Assembly (NCBI GenBank): GCA_027487845.1
Contig: JAIYCV010000033.1
Location: 47,595 to 111,594, forward strand
Source: Flammeovirgaceae bacterium
GTDB taxonomy: Bacteria > Bacteroidota > Bacteroidia > Cytophagales > Cyclobacteriaceae
Reading direction: 5' to 3'
Length of the DNA stretch: 64,000 nt
The translations under genes were made by a program, and so were the position numbers. Under the pieces are notes generated by a model. It saw nothing but the letters and a program-made list of their open reading frames with translations, was not told the DNA's origin and ran no database searches. Shown here piece after piece: positions 17,882 to 26,444 of the stretch (position 1 is the stretch's first letter; the number at the start of each line of letters is the position of its first letter).

Positions 17882-20800
17882 ATGAATGAATTAGACCTAC
17901 AAGACAAGTACCTGGTTAATTTCCTTTGCGAAAGGCAAGACGGGTTGCAATACAAAGAAGCGAAGGCTAACACCGTTTCGCCTCAATTCTTTTTAGTGGA
18001 GGATCTAAAACTCTTCCTTTCAGAAACTACTCTCAATAAGGACAACTACAAAAAGCTGTTAAGGAAGTTTGGCAACGAAAAAGACTTATTGGATGCCATT
18101 ACAAATGAATTACACGATAGGTTAAAGTCGGCAGCCAATATGGCTTTGTTCATCAATACAAACAAAACCATCACGTTTGAGGGTGTTTCCCTGCATTTGT
18201 TTTATCCAAGCGGTAGCGAAACCCACGAGGACAAACTATTTAATCAAAACATATTTTCTGTAATTCAGGAACTGCCATACACATACAAATACGGTGGCAA
18301 ACAACGCTATTCATTTAGACCAGATTTAACCTTTTTCCTAAATGGTATTTTCTTAGGGTATAGTGAACTCAAAAGCAATTACACAAACCAAAATGCAAGA
18401 AACAACGGCAGAAAGAAAGTAGCCAAAGATTACTTAACAGCAGTACAAGAGTATTTAGTAATTGCAGAGGATAACGACATTTCACAATCCATCCGTAAAG
18501 ACTTTTTAAAGATTTTTGAAAAGGCAATACATATCACATCCACCGACTTAAACGAAACTTATGTAATACGGAACATCAGCAACCAGTTTGAAGAAATAAA
18601 ATCAATAGTCGCCTCCGGCTCTTATGATTTTACACCGTATGACAATAAGATAGAAAAGGACTTTAAGCAATACCCACTTCGCAACAAAGAAGCCAACAAA
18701 ACACAGCGATTTGAAGAAGTATTTAAAGCCTTGTACGATAAAAAAATGATAGAGAAAGAAATACTCTATTACAATTTTATTGAAAGAGAACTGATAAAAA
18801 AAGAGGGCAGCAAAACCAAAGAGTACAAGCACAATGACGGCAGATTAATAAGCCCAAGACCAAAGCAAAAGTTTGGTACAGATAAGATTTTAAGCAAGAT
18901 AGATGAGTTTTTAGAACACGAAAACGAACCCGACTATTTCATTAAGAAGTTAGAAAGAGAACTGAAAGAAAAAGGCGTAGGCGAAGAAAGAGTTAAAGAA
19001 CTCATTACAAAAAGGCAGAAGTACCAGAATAATAAAAATGTTTATTCCTTGTTGCTCCAGTATTCAGCAGGGTTTGGTAAAAGTAACATCATTGGTTGGA
19101 CAGCATTACAGTTAAAAGACCTCCGCAAAAATGGGGTGTATGTGTATGATAAAATAATGCTTGTAGTTGACAGGTTGCAATTGAGGGACCAGTTAGATAC
19201 TATGTTGCACAATATGAATATTCAAAAAGGAATGTTCATTGAAGCCTACGACAAAAAAACCTTTACCACAGCTTTAGCCAGTGATAAAAGAATAGTAATT
19301 GTAAATGTTCAAAAGTTTGGTACTGTAAACGATATTTTGGATAGCACCATCATTGCCAAACTTTCAAAACTTCGTATCGCCTTTTTAATTGATGAAATAC
19401 ACCGCAGTAATAGTGGCGTACAGCACGAAGAAATGATAAGTATTTTTGATGAACTGCAAAGCAGTTTTGATAACAATACAGACTACTCAAAAACACCACA
19501 CAAAAAGAACCTCATAGTAGGTTTTACAGCTACTCCAAGCGACCATACATTAGCAAGGTTTGGAGAGTTTAATAAGTATGCCGAAGCTGAAAAGATTTGG
19601 ATACCATTTGATAGCTACACAATGAAAGAAGCTATTGAAGATGGCTATATTTTAAATCCTATCAAGGGCATTGTACCAGTTTCCTCAAAGATGTATTTTG
19701 AAGCACCTGAAAACGAATTAGAAGGCTTTGAAGGAGATACAGGCTATGACGATATTCCAGACGATACCGATACAGGCTTTGGAGCAGATGGCAAAAAATA
19801 TGCAATTCGTAAAAAGAAAATCTATGCCAATCCCGAAAGAATAGAGGCTATTTCTCATTTTATTGTAGAAAGGTTAGTTACTACTGTTTACCACAACATA
19901 AGAGGTACAGCAAAGGCAATGTTGGCAACAACATCAATTCCTAATGCTATCAAATACGCAGGGTTCATTAAAAAGCATTTCAAGGAAATAACCAAGCAAA
20001 AGAAATACGAAAGGTTTAAAGATGCACCCGTTTACATTGTTTATTCCGATAGCCAAGACCAACCAAGCAGTAACAGCATCAATGATGGAGTAAATGAAAA
20101 AACTGTTTTACAGAATTTCAAATTAGCCAAGAACGGAATAATAATAGTAGTTGATAAACTACAAACAGGCTATGATGAACCAAAGCTGCATACTTTATTC
20201 CTTGACAAAGAAATTAGAGGTATCAACGCTATACAAACCATATCAAGGGTAAACAGAACCACCAAGTATAAGAACGACTGTAAAATTGTAGATTTCTCAT
20301 ACAAGAACGTAAATGTAAAAAACATCAAAGCAGCGTTTGAACACTTTAGCAATGTAGTAGTGTCAGACTTTGACCCATTAGGCGATGAAGGCAAATTGGA
20401 GATTTATTACAAGGACTTAAAAGAACATTCCTTACTGGTTTCCCAGTACCCGAATTTTGTAAAGTACCATCAAGGCACAAAAGACATAAACTTGATTTTA
20501 GAAATGCAAAACACCTTTTCTGATTACATCAGAAAAAACAAGGTTGATGCAAAAAAACTAAAGGGTACAATAAATAATTACTTCAAGATTTTAAACCTTA
20601 TTGAATTTGTAATTGAGTTAGATGCAAAGTACAGCGATGCTTTGTTTTTGGACTATTTGCGTAAATACAACAACGAGTATAACAACATCTACAAACCAAC
20701 CGACATAATAGACGATGTTGAAATATACTTTGACAACAAAATAGGCATTGTTGCACCATTAGAGCCAGTAGATAAGGATAAAACCAAAGGTGGTGTAAAA

Positions 20801-21202
20801 GGTGGTACAACCGGCACAGACGATAATAAATTCAAATACAATATTCTTAAAGTAATCGAGAAGCGGAATAAAGAGGAAGAAGCAATTGCCGAAATGATAA
20901 AGGATTTTGAAGCAAAAATTGAAACCTTCTTTGAGTACATAAAAACAGATGATTTAGGCAAAAGGTTAGTTGCAAAAATTACTGATGATGGTACAGCATT
21001 TAGCCAAGATGAAATTTATAGAGACTTCTCCAAAATTTACAGGAAATACATCATCATCAACAAAGATTTAGGAGAGTTTTTCAAACGAGAAACAAAAGAC
21101 AGCCTAACCCAGCTTTGCGATGATTTTGAAAGGACTTTAAAAGGCAATGATATTGTAGATGGATTAGAACTACCAAAAGAACCTAAACCCCCTAAGAAGT
21201 AA
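17882..21202 (+). CDS. hsdR: Type I restriction endonuclease/translocase subunit HsdR
   Basis: An 1106-residue protein of normal HsdR size. The N-terminal nuclease shows the PD-(D/E)xK pattern: Pro147-Asp148 in RPDLTFF, then Glu162-x-Lys164 in GYSELK. The SF2 translocase has Walker A SAGFGKS (395-401), DEIH box (504-507) and motif III TATPS (549-553); later SRVNRTTK is motif VI. With HsdM and HsdS it cleaves unmodified DNA after translocation. All key residues are present, so it should be active. The C-terminal quarter includes a lysine/glycine-rich linker (DKTKGGVKGGTTGTDDNK). Its stop overlaps the next ATG (TAATG), placing a membrane protein in the same operon. Confidence 0.95.
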   Translation: MNELDLQDKYLVNFLCERQDGLQYKEAKANTVSPQFFLVEDLKLFLSETTLNKDNYKKLLRKFGNEKDLLDAITNELHDRLKSAANMALFINTNKTITFEGVSLHLFYPSGSETHEDKLFNQNIFSVIQELPYTYKYGGKQRYSFRPDLTFFLNGIFLGYSELKSNYTNQNARNNGRKKVAKDYLTAVQEYLVIAEDNDISQSIRKDFLKIFEKAIHITSTDLNETYVIRNISNQFEEIKSIVASGSYDFTPYDNKIEKDFKQYPLRNKEANKTQRFEEVFKALYDKKMIEKEILYYNFIERELIKKEGSKTKEYKHNDGRLISPRPKQKFGTDKILSKIDEFLEHENEPDYFIKKLERELKEKGVGEERVKELITKRQKYQNNKNVYSLLLQYSAGFGKSNIIGWTALQLKDLRKNGVYVYDKIMLVVDRLQLRDQLDTMLHNMNIQKGMFIEAYDKKTFTTALASDKRIVIVNVQKFGTVNDILDSTIIAKLSKLRIAFLIDEIHRSNSGVQHEEMISIFDELQSSFDNNTDYSKTPHKKNLIVGFTATPSDHTLARFGEFNKYAEAEKIWIPFDSYTMKEAIEDGYILNPIKGIVPVSSKMYFEAPENELEGFEGDTGYDDIPDDTDTGFGADGKKYAIRKKKIYANPERIEAISHFIVERLVTTVYHNIRGTAKAMLATTSIPNAIKYAGFIKKHFKEITKQKKYERFKDAPVYIVYSDSQDQPSSNSINDGVNEKTVLQNFKLAKNGIIIVVDKLQTGYDEPKLHTLFLDKEIRGINAIQTISRVNRTTKYKNDCKIVDFSYKNVNVKNIKAAFEHFSNVVVSDFDPLGDEGKLEIYYKDLKEHSLLVSQYPNFVKYHQGTKDINLILEMQNTFSDYIRKNKVDAKKLKGTINNYFKILNLIEFVIELDAKYSDALFLDYLRKYNNEYNNIYKPTDIIDDVEIYFDNKIGIVAPLEPVDKDKTKGGVKGGTTGTDDNKFKYNILKVIEKRNKEEEAIAEMIKDFEAKIETFFEYIKTDDLGKRLVAKITDDGTAFSQDEIYRDFSKIYRKYIIINKDLGEFFKRETKDSLTQLCDDFERTLKGNDIVDGLELPKEPKPPKK

Positions 21203-21594
21203 TGGCAGAAGATAAAAACACATACTTAGAACAGCTTAATAAAGCATACATAGAAAGTTCATCACAGTTTGATAAACAGGTTTTGTTTATTGCATCAGGT
21301 GCTTTGGGCATTTCATTGGCTTTTATCAAAGACATTGTGAAATTAGATGTTGCCACCAACAAGCCTATTCTATTGCTTTCTTGGATAAGTTTTGGTGCAG
21401 TAATACTCATTTGCATTTTATCACATTACACATCATTAAAGGCAATCAATTTCAAAATAGAGAACATCCATCAAAAGACAGATAAAACCTCAAAGCGATT
21501 TGATTTTTTCACAAAGCTGTTCAATATTTTGATGATCCTATTACTGGCAGCAGGGTTAGTTCTTTTGAATGTTTTTATTGGAATAAATATTTAA
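21202..21594 (+). CDS. Small three-helix membrane protein in the defence operon
   Basis: A 130-residue protein I do not recognise by family. The N-terminus is amphipathic and charged (MAEDKNTYLEQLNKAYIESSSQFDKQ). Three hydrophobic helices are visible: VLFIASGALGISLAFIKDIV (about 28-47), PILLLSWISFGAVILICILS (about 54-74) and LFNILMILLLAAGLVLLNVFIG (about 106-127). A charged helix lies between the last two. The layout recalls SLATT-like membrane effectors, but homology is not shown. Translation is coupled to hsdR (TAATG), and the Argonaute gene starts 76 bp downstream. It might be a membrane effector, anchor or immunity component. Confidence 0.8.
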   Translation: MAEDKNTYLEQLNKAYIESSSQFDKQVLFIASGALGISLAFIKDIVKLDVATNKPILLLSWISFGAVILICILSHYTSLKAINFKIENIHQKTDKTSKRFDFFTKLFNILMILLLAAGLVLLNVFIGINI

Positions 21595-21670
21595 CTCAAA
21601 TTCAATCAATGGTAGGTAAAAAAGAAATAACAGCTTTAAAATAAATTCACTAAAAATAAATTGTTTCATA

Positions 21671-23734
21671 GTGCAGCAAATTCAATTAAATATCATTCCA
21701 TTTACACCAGTAGCAAGTAAAGGCACTTTCTCATTCTATGGTGAGAAGCAAAGAGGCTTTGCACCTATCTATTGGGGTAAAATAATGGAAACCTTCCCCG
21801 AAGGCAGAGAAGCAAAGCATAAGAATTACTACACCGATTTTCAAGAGCCAAGAGAGGGAGCAATTACCAAAGAAATAAAGTTTGCTGATGCAATAAACTT
21901 TTCACTCCATTATTTCCGCCATTTGGTATTTAATTATTTCAAGAGTATTGAAGGGGCAATTGTGTTTCCAAATTATGTAGATGATATTGAGGTATGGTTT
22001 AAAGACGAAAAGCACAAGAACCAAGTATATCAGCTATACAACAACTTTACAATAAAAGTCCAGTTCAATCAAGTTACAGCAAACAGTTACGAATTTGTAG
22101 TAGCATATAATGGCACTTCTAAAATATTGCACAAAAGCATTTCCGAAATAGCAGATTTTGATACCACCAAATACAACCTTGTTAATTGTAACGGCACAGT
22201 GTACAAGTATGAGAAGATGCCTGAAGATTTAAGGCAGAACCAAGAAACACTATACCCAATTTTAAGCAACACCCTAAAGAAAGAATTTATCATTGAGAAA
22301 GAGGAACTGAAAAAAGAAAACCGTTTCCCAATCTACTTAAAACATTTAGAGAACTTCTATAATACCTATCTCAATAAAGATGCTTTTAAAGCAATGTTCA
22401 AGCTGAATAAAGATGGTTTCTACAAAGTACCAAACAACAAAGTATTTGAAACACATCCAAATTCAAACCTACTGGAGTTTAAAGGAGGTAAAACAGACAT
22501 TAATCCTGGCACTGGCATTTGGAAGCACAAGCCATTAAAGGCATTTACAGAAGACCACGTTAAACTGTTTTTCATTTATCACAAAGACGATGGAGAATAT
22601 ATAAAAGATACTCTCTATGATTATATGATTAACGGCTGGAACAGACCAGTAAAGAATGTAGAAAAACGAGTAGCCAATCTTCAAAATTACATCAATCAAA
22701 CCCTAAGCATTGACAAAACAAAAAGGGTAGTGTTTGAAAACACAGATACCATTTTTGAGGAAGTGGCAAAACAACTAAAATCGTTTAATGATACCAGTTC
22801 AAGATTTGTGGCCATCTACATTAGCCCAATATCAAAAACCGAAAAAGACCACCCACAGCACTTAGCATATTACAAAATCAAGGAACTGTTATTGAACAAA
22901 GGCATATCCTCACAGGTGCTTTACAAAGAGCATTTGAGCAAGGAAGATTTTTACTACTTCATTCCTAATATCTATGTGGCTTTATTGGCTAAAATAGGCG
23001 GTATTCCGTGGCGTTTGGCAAGAGTAAAGGAAGATGAAATAATTATTGGTGTAGGGGCATTTAAACCACAAGGTTCAGCACACAGGTTTGTAGGCAGTGC
23101 CTTTTGTTTTAGCAACGAAGGAGTATTTGAAAACTTCGACTGTTTTAGAGAAGATGAAACAGATTTATTGGCAGGATCAATAAGCAATGCAGTTGAGAAA
23201 TTCATAGAGAAGAACCAAACAGCCAAAAGAGTAATTATCCATTTTTACAAAGAAATATCCGATAAGAAGGAATTACAACCCATCCTTAAAATGTTAGACA
23301 ATTTGGGTGAAAAGGATTTGCCAGTAATTGTTGTAACCATTAATAAAACCGATAGCAAAGAGTTATTAGGTTTTGATTTAGGCAGTCCGGGTAAAATGCC
23401 TCGTAGTGGTAGATATGTAAAAGTTGGCTACAATTCTTACTTGCTATTCAACAATACACGATATGCAGAAGATAGTAAGCTATTCCCTAAAGATTACCAT
23501 TTCCCAATCAAGGTTTCAATAACAGCCACAAAAGAAGAATTGGTTGAAGATGTAGAAGTAGTAAGAGAATTGATAGACCAAGTATATCAGTTCAGCCGTA
23601 TGTATTGGAAAAGCATCAGCCAACAGAATTTACCAGTAACAACCAAGTACCCCGAAATGGTGGCAGAAATTTACCCTCACTTTGAAAACGAAAACTTACC
23701 AGATTTTGGCAAAAGCAATCTTTGGTTTTTGTAA
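21671..23734 (+). CDS. Prokaryotic Argonaute (pAgo) with catalytically inactive PIWI domain
   Basis: A 687-residue protein from a GTG start. The C-terminal half is MID-PIWI. In MID, Tyr401-Lys402 (AYYKIK), Gln415 (SSQVL) and Lys441 (LLAKIGG) make up the Y-K-Q-K set that binds the guide 5' phosphate. KIGGIPWRL leads into PIWI. PIWI strand one reads IIIGVGAF, with Gly462 where the first catalytic Asp is expected. RVIIHFYKE has Phe525 at the second Asp position. The C-terminal helix LPVTTKYPEMVAEIYPHF is the classic PIWI ending. The size fits a long pAgo with N and linker/PAZ-like regions (about 1-370), although I cannot delimit PAZ. It should bind guide and target without slicing. XseA follows after 9 bp. 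Confidence 0.87.
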   Translation: MQQIQLNIIPFTPVASKGTFSFYGEKQRGFAPIYWGKIMETFPEGREAKHKNYYTDFQEPREGAITKEIKFADAINFSLHYFRHLVFNYFKSIEGAIVFPNYVDDIEVWFKDEKHKNQVYQLYNNFTIKVQFNQVTANSYEFVVAYNGTSKILHKSISEIADFDTTKYNLVNCNGTVYKYEKMPEDLRQNQETLYPILSNTLKKEFIIEKEELKKENRFPIYLKHLENFYNTYLNKDAFKAMFKLNKDGFYKVPNNKVFETHPNSNLLEFKGGKTDINPGTGIWKHKPLKAFTEDHVKLFFIYHKDDGEYIKDTLYDYMINGWNRPVKNVEKRVANLQNYINQTLSIDKTKRVVFENTDTIFEEVAKQLKSFNDTSSRFVAIYISPISKTEKDHPQHLAYYKIKELLLNKGISSQVLYKEHLSKEDFYYFIPNIYVALLAKIGGIPWRLARVKEDEIIIGVGAFKPQGSAHRFVGSAFCFSNEGVFENFDCFREDETDLLAGSISNAVEKFIEKNQTAKRVIIHFYKEISDKKELQPILKMLDNLGEKDLPVIVVTINKTDSKELLGFDLGSPGKMPRSGRYVKVGYNSYLLFNNTRYAEDSKLFPKDYHFPIKVSITATKEELVEDVEVVRELIDQVYQFSRMYWKSISQQNLPVTTKYPEMVAEIYPHFENENLPDFGKSNLWFL

Positions 23735-23743
23735 ATAATAACT

Positions 23744-25180
23744 ATGCCTGAAATCAATCATATAAGACTTTCGGAGTTAAACGCTAAAATCAATAATGTT
23801 ATTGAAACAGCATTTAATACGCAAAGTTTTTGGGTTATTGCAGACATTACAAATCACACTTTCCGACCACAGAAAAACTATCACAATTTTGAATTAGTTG
23901 AGAAAGACCCAAACTCAAATAATATCATTGCTAAAGTATCGGGTAAGGCTTGGGGCAATGGTTCAACTCGAATTAAAAACTTTGAACAGGTAACAGGTCA
24001 AAAATTTACAAACAACATAAATGTTTTAGTTCAGGTAAAAGTTACATTTCATAGTGTTTATGGTTTGTCCTTAGAAGTAATTGAAATTGATACAAACTTT
24101 ACTCTTGGTGTATTAGAGCAACAAAGACAAGCAACACTTGAAAGGTTGGTTGCTGAAAACGACTTTATACAAAAAGTTGGAGACAGATACTTTACACGAA
24201 ACAACCAGTTAAAATTACCTTCGGTAATTCAACGCATTGCGGTAATATCTTCAAAAACATCAGCAGGTGGAGAAGATTTTAAACACACCTTACAAAACAA
24301 CCCTTTTGGCTTTTTATTCTTTATTGATGATTACTATACAGTAGTACAGGGAGAAAGCAATGCAGAACAATTTCTGTCAAAACTCATTGAAGTATTCCAA
24401 TCACAAAAGCCCTATGATGCAGTAATTATTACAAGAGGTGGAGGTGCTCAAACAGATTTCTTGATTTTTGATAATTACAATATTGGTAGAGCAGTTGCAA
24501 AATTTCCTATTCCAATTATTACAGGCATAGGCCACCAAAAAAACGAAACCATTGCCGATTTAATGGCACATACACAAACTAAAACACCAACAAAAGCAGC
24601 AGAGTTTATAATAGCACACAACAAGGCTTTTGAAGATGCAATTTTATCATTTCAAAAAACCATACTTATAAAGTCACAGCAATTATTTTCAATTCACTTT
24701 CAATCCTTATCAGCACTCAACAGCACTATTGTAAATAATACAAGGGATATATTGAACAATTACAAGGACAGTTTGGTGCAGATAAATCAAATAACCATTA
24801 ATACATCAAAGTCAATTCTATTCAATAAGAAAAATGATTTAGTAAGTATTTCATCGCAAATACTCTCAAAGCCAAAAATCATTTTGTACAATAGGATAAA
24901 TGATATTAAAAATACGATAGGGAACATTAAAACCTTTAATTCTATGTACCTCAAAAATCAAAGAGGCTATTTAGGACACTACGTTTCAATTATCAAAATG
25001 ATGGCTCCCGATAACATTCTAAAAAAGGGATTTGCCATAGTAAAAGCAAATAACAAGATTACAAGCAATCCAGATGATATTAAGGTAGGAAGCGATATTG
25101 ATATTATCCTTGCAGAAACTCAAATAAAATCAACAGTAAAACAAAAGTCAAAATACGATGGAACAGAATTTAACTTATGA
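23744..25180 (+). CDS. xseA: Exonuclease VII large subunit XseA, element-borne
   Basis: A 478-residue protein. An N-terminal OB fold (about 5-115; SFWVIADITNHTFRPQKNYHNFELVEKD) is followed by the catalytic ExoVII_Large domain: RIAVISSKTSAGGEDFKHTL, YDAVIITRGGGAQTDF (RGGG 231-234) and IPIITGIGHQKNETIADLMAHTQTKTPTKAAEFI (GIGH 261-264). A long helical stalk (about 290-430) and the conserved ending ILKKGFAIV follow. The key motifs are intact. ExoVII degrades single-stranded DNA from both ends, releasing oligonucleotides. Some positions differ from usual Bacteroidota XseA (TRGGGAQTD rather than RGGGS..D), so this is probably not the housekeeping copy. It lies 9 bp from the pAgo stop and overlaps xseB by 23 bp. 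Confidence 0.92.
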   Translation: MPEINHIRLSELNAKINNVIETAFNTQSFWVIADITNHTFRPQKNYHNFELVEKDPNSNNIIAKVSGKAWGNGSTRIKNFEQVTGQKFTNNINVLVQVKVTFHSVYGLSLEVIEIDTNFTLGVLEQQRQATLERLVAENDFIQKVGDRYFTRNNQLKLPSVIQRIAVISSKTSAGGEDFKHTLQNNPFGFLFFIDDYYTVVQGESNAEQFLSKLIEVFQSQKPYDAVIITRGGGAQTDFLIFDNYNIGRAVAKFPIPIITGIGHQKNETIADLMAHTQTKTPTKAAEFIIAHNKAFEDAILSFQKTILIKSQQLFSIHFQSLSALNSTIVNNTRDILNNYKDSLVQINQITINTSKSILFNKKNDLVSISSQILSKPKIILYNRINDIKNTIGNIKTFNSMYLKNQRGYLGHYVSIIKMMAPDNILKKGFAIVKANNKITSNPDDIKVGSDIDIILAETQIKSTVKQKSKYDGTEFNL

Positions 25181-25364
25181 AGAAGCATACAAAGAATTGG
25201 CATTAATTGCTAAGGATATTGAAAACGAAAGTGTTTCAGTAGATGTATTGGCTCAAAAAGTAAAGAGGGCATCAGAACTAATTACCTTTTGCCAAACGAA
25301 ATTAAAATCCACAGAAGCAGAGGTAAATAAAATCATTGCTCAAATGGAAAATTCAAATAAGTAG
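25158..25364 (+). CDS. xseB: Exonuclease VII small subunit XseB, element-borne
   Basis: A 68-residue protein of normal XseB length. The pattern LTYEEAYKELALIAKDIENESVSVDVLAQKVKRASELITFCQTKLKSTEAEVNKII is the two-helix XseB fold, which coats the XseA stalk in the XseA-XseB4-6 complex. The start overlaps the end of xseA, so translation is coupled. Presence of both subunits argues for a working ExoVII and not an isolated XseA-like protein. It ends the plus-strand operon; the toxin-antitoxin genes converge on it from the other side with 20 bp between. Confidence 0.92.
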   Translation: MEQNLTYEEAYKELALIAKDIENESVSVDVLAQKVKRASELITFCQTKLKSTEAEVNKIIAQMENSNK

Positions 25365-25384
25365 ATGGTTATTTCTCTGTGTTC

Positions 25385-25858
25385 TTATACAGCAATGCCA
25401 ATACTTTTTAATTCAATAGGGCTGATATTAGGTGATGACTTTACAAGCGTATAGATAATTTCCAAATCTGCTTCTTTTACTGTACCCAGTACACACCCAG
25501 GCTTTGCAACAATTGCATTTTTTACATACTCATATTCAAGTTTGATAAGTTTTGAGCAATCAACAAAGCTATCCCAGTCCAAATAATCATTTCCATCTTT
25601 TTTAACCGGGTATTGTAGTTCCAAAAGTTCTTGACTGTTGATTACATTCCAATTGACATTACTATTAATAAAAATAGTACCAATGTAGTTGTTGGTACTA
25701 TCCCTGCCAAGTATAATAAATCGCTTTTCTTTTGGAGGATTTGTTTGTGTAGTGAAGCATCTAATTACGCTTCCGATTTGCATTGAACTATCGGCAATTT
25801 TTTCCTTAAAATCTTGAGTGAAAAAATCACCTAAATTTCCCATTTTAGGCAATTTCAA
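25385..25858 (-). CDS. Probable toxin of a Panacea-type toxin-antitoxin pair
   Basis: A 157-residue protein encoded just downstream of a Panacea-domain antitoxin, with a 14-bp overlap. Its central part (MQIGSVIRCFTTQTNPPKEKRFIILGRDSTNNYIGTIFINSN) resembles the beta-barrel start of PemK/MazF-like proteins, which often read 'G.V.....PKxxR..ii'. The similarity is weak and I do not assign an RNase activity. In panAT pairs the gene beside the Panacea antitoxin encodes a toxin of very variable family, which fits here. It is convergent with xseB. Confidence 0.65.
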   Translation of the reverse strand: MKLPKMGNLGDFFTQDFKEKIADSSMQIGSVIRCFTTQTNPPKEKRFIILGRDSTNNYIGTIFINSNVNWNVINSQELLELQYPVKKDGNDYLDWDSFVDCSKLIKLEYEYVKNAIVAKPGCVLGTVKEADLEIIYTLVKSSPNISPIELKSIGIAV

Positions 25859-26390
25859 TGTTTGTTATTTCAAAATACTCATTGATGTATTTTAGCATTT
25901 CATCATTTGCCCCACCAGCTTTGGCAATATCAATGTAGTTTATAGCATCATCACGATAAGCATTTTTCCAAGCATCATCGTGTGATTTATCTGAAAGCTG
26001 TTGAAAATTCAATGTGTGATTTTCTCTTATTGCATCTTCAATGCAAACGATATTTGATTTTGATAAATAATCAAAATTGGGTTCTTCTTTTCCAGTAACC
26101 ACATATCCGTTTGTAATTTCAAACGCCTTATAAAAACTTTCTGCTTCACTTATTACATAACCATCACCTCTTAACCCTTTAAAAAAGTCATAAATTTTTG
26201 ATGGTACTGGTCCATTTTTCATAGCGATATATCTATCGGCAATGATTAAATTACCATATTTCGCAAGGTGTTTTTGTTCAGCGAAGTATAAAATCTTGAA
26301 GATTTTAAGCAAATCAGTTTCCCCTATTTTTTGGGTAATAAAGAGCAAGGCAGCTTTTGCCTTTTCTATATTGAAAACTTCTTTTACCAT
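25845..26390 (-). CDS. Panacea-domain (DUF4065/SocA-like) antitoxin
   Basis: A 181-residue protein. The N-terminal two thirds fit the Panacea domain: NIEKAKAALLFITQKIGETDLLKIFKILYFAEQKHLAKYGNLIIADRYIAMKNGPVPSKIYDFF. The KILYFAEQKHL and NGPVPSKIYD blocks are the family hallmarks. Panacea antitoxins neutralise many unrelated toxins by direct binding. It is the first gene of a two-gene operon reading towards the ExoVII genes, with a promoter that overlaps an inverted repeat at 26414-26444. It probably stabilises the element, or works as an abortive-infection module. Confidence 0.85.
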   Translation of the reverse strand: MVKEVFNIEKAKAALLFITQKIGETDLLKIFKILYFAEQKHLAKYGNLIIADRYIAMKNGPVPSKIYDFFKGLRGDGYVISEAESFYKAFEITNGYVVTGKEEPNFDYLSKSNIVCIEDAIRENHTLNFQQLSDKSHDDAWKNAYRDDAINYIDIAKAGGANDEMLKYINEYFEITNIEIA

Positions 26391-26413
26391 TTTTTGCCTA
26401 ATACTAAATTATC

Positions 26414-26444
26414 TGCAAAGATAAAAATTAATTTTAGCTTTGCA
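26414..26444 (-). promoter_or_regulatory. Promoter and operator of the Panacea toxin-antitoxin operon
   Basis: On the minus strand TATCTTTG (complement of 26416-26423) is a perfect TAnnTTTG -7 box, 26 bp before the antitoxin start. It is embedded in a 7-bp perfect inverted repeat, TGCAAAG (26414-26420) and CTTTGCA (26438-26444), separated by 17 bp. Such overlap suggests autoregulation by the toxin-antitoxin complex. Confidence 0.5.

Noticed and set aside
21671..23734. Short (MID-PIWI only) pAgo
   Set aside because: At 687 residues it has about 370 residues before MID, too long for the short class, which needs a separate APAZ protein. No APAZ partner is adjacent.
23744..25364. XseA/XseB as the ordinary housekeeping exonuclease VII
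   Set aside because: The genes lie within a mobile element, are adjacent to pAgo and are somewhat divergent. A genome-wide check for a second copy is still needed.
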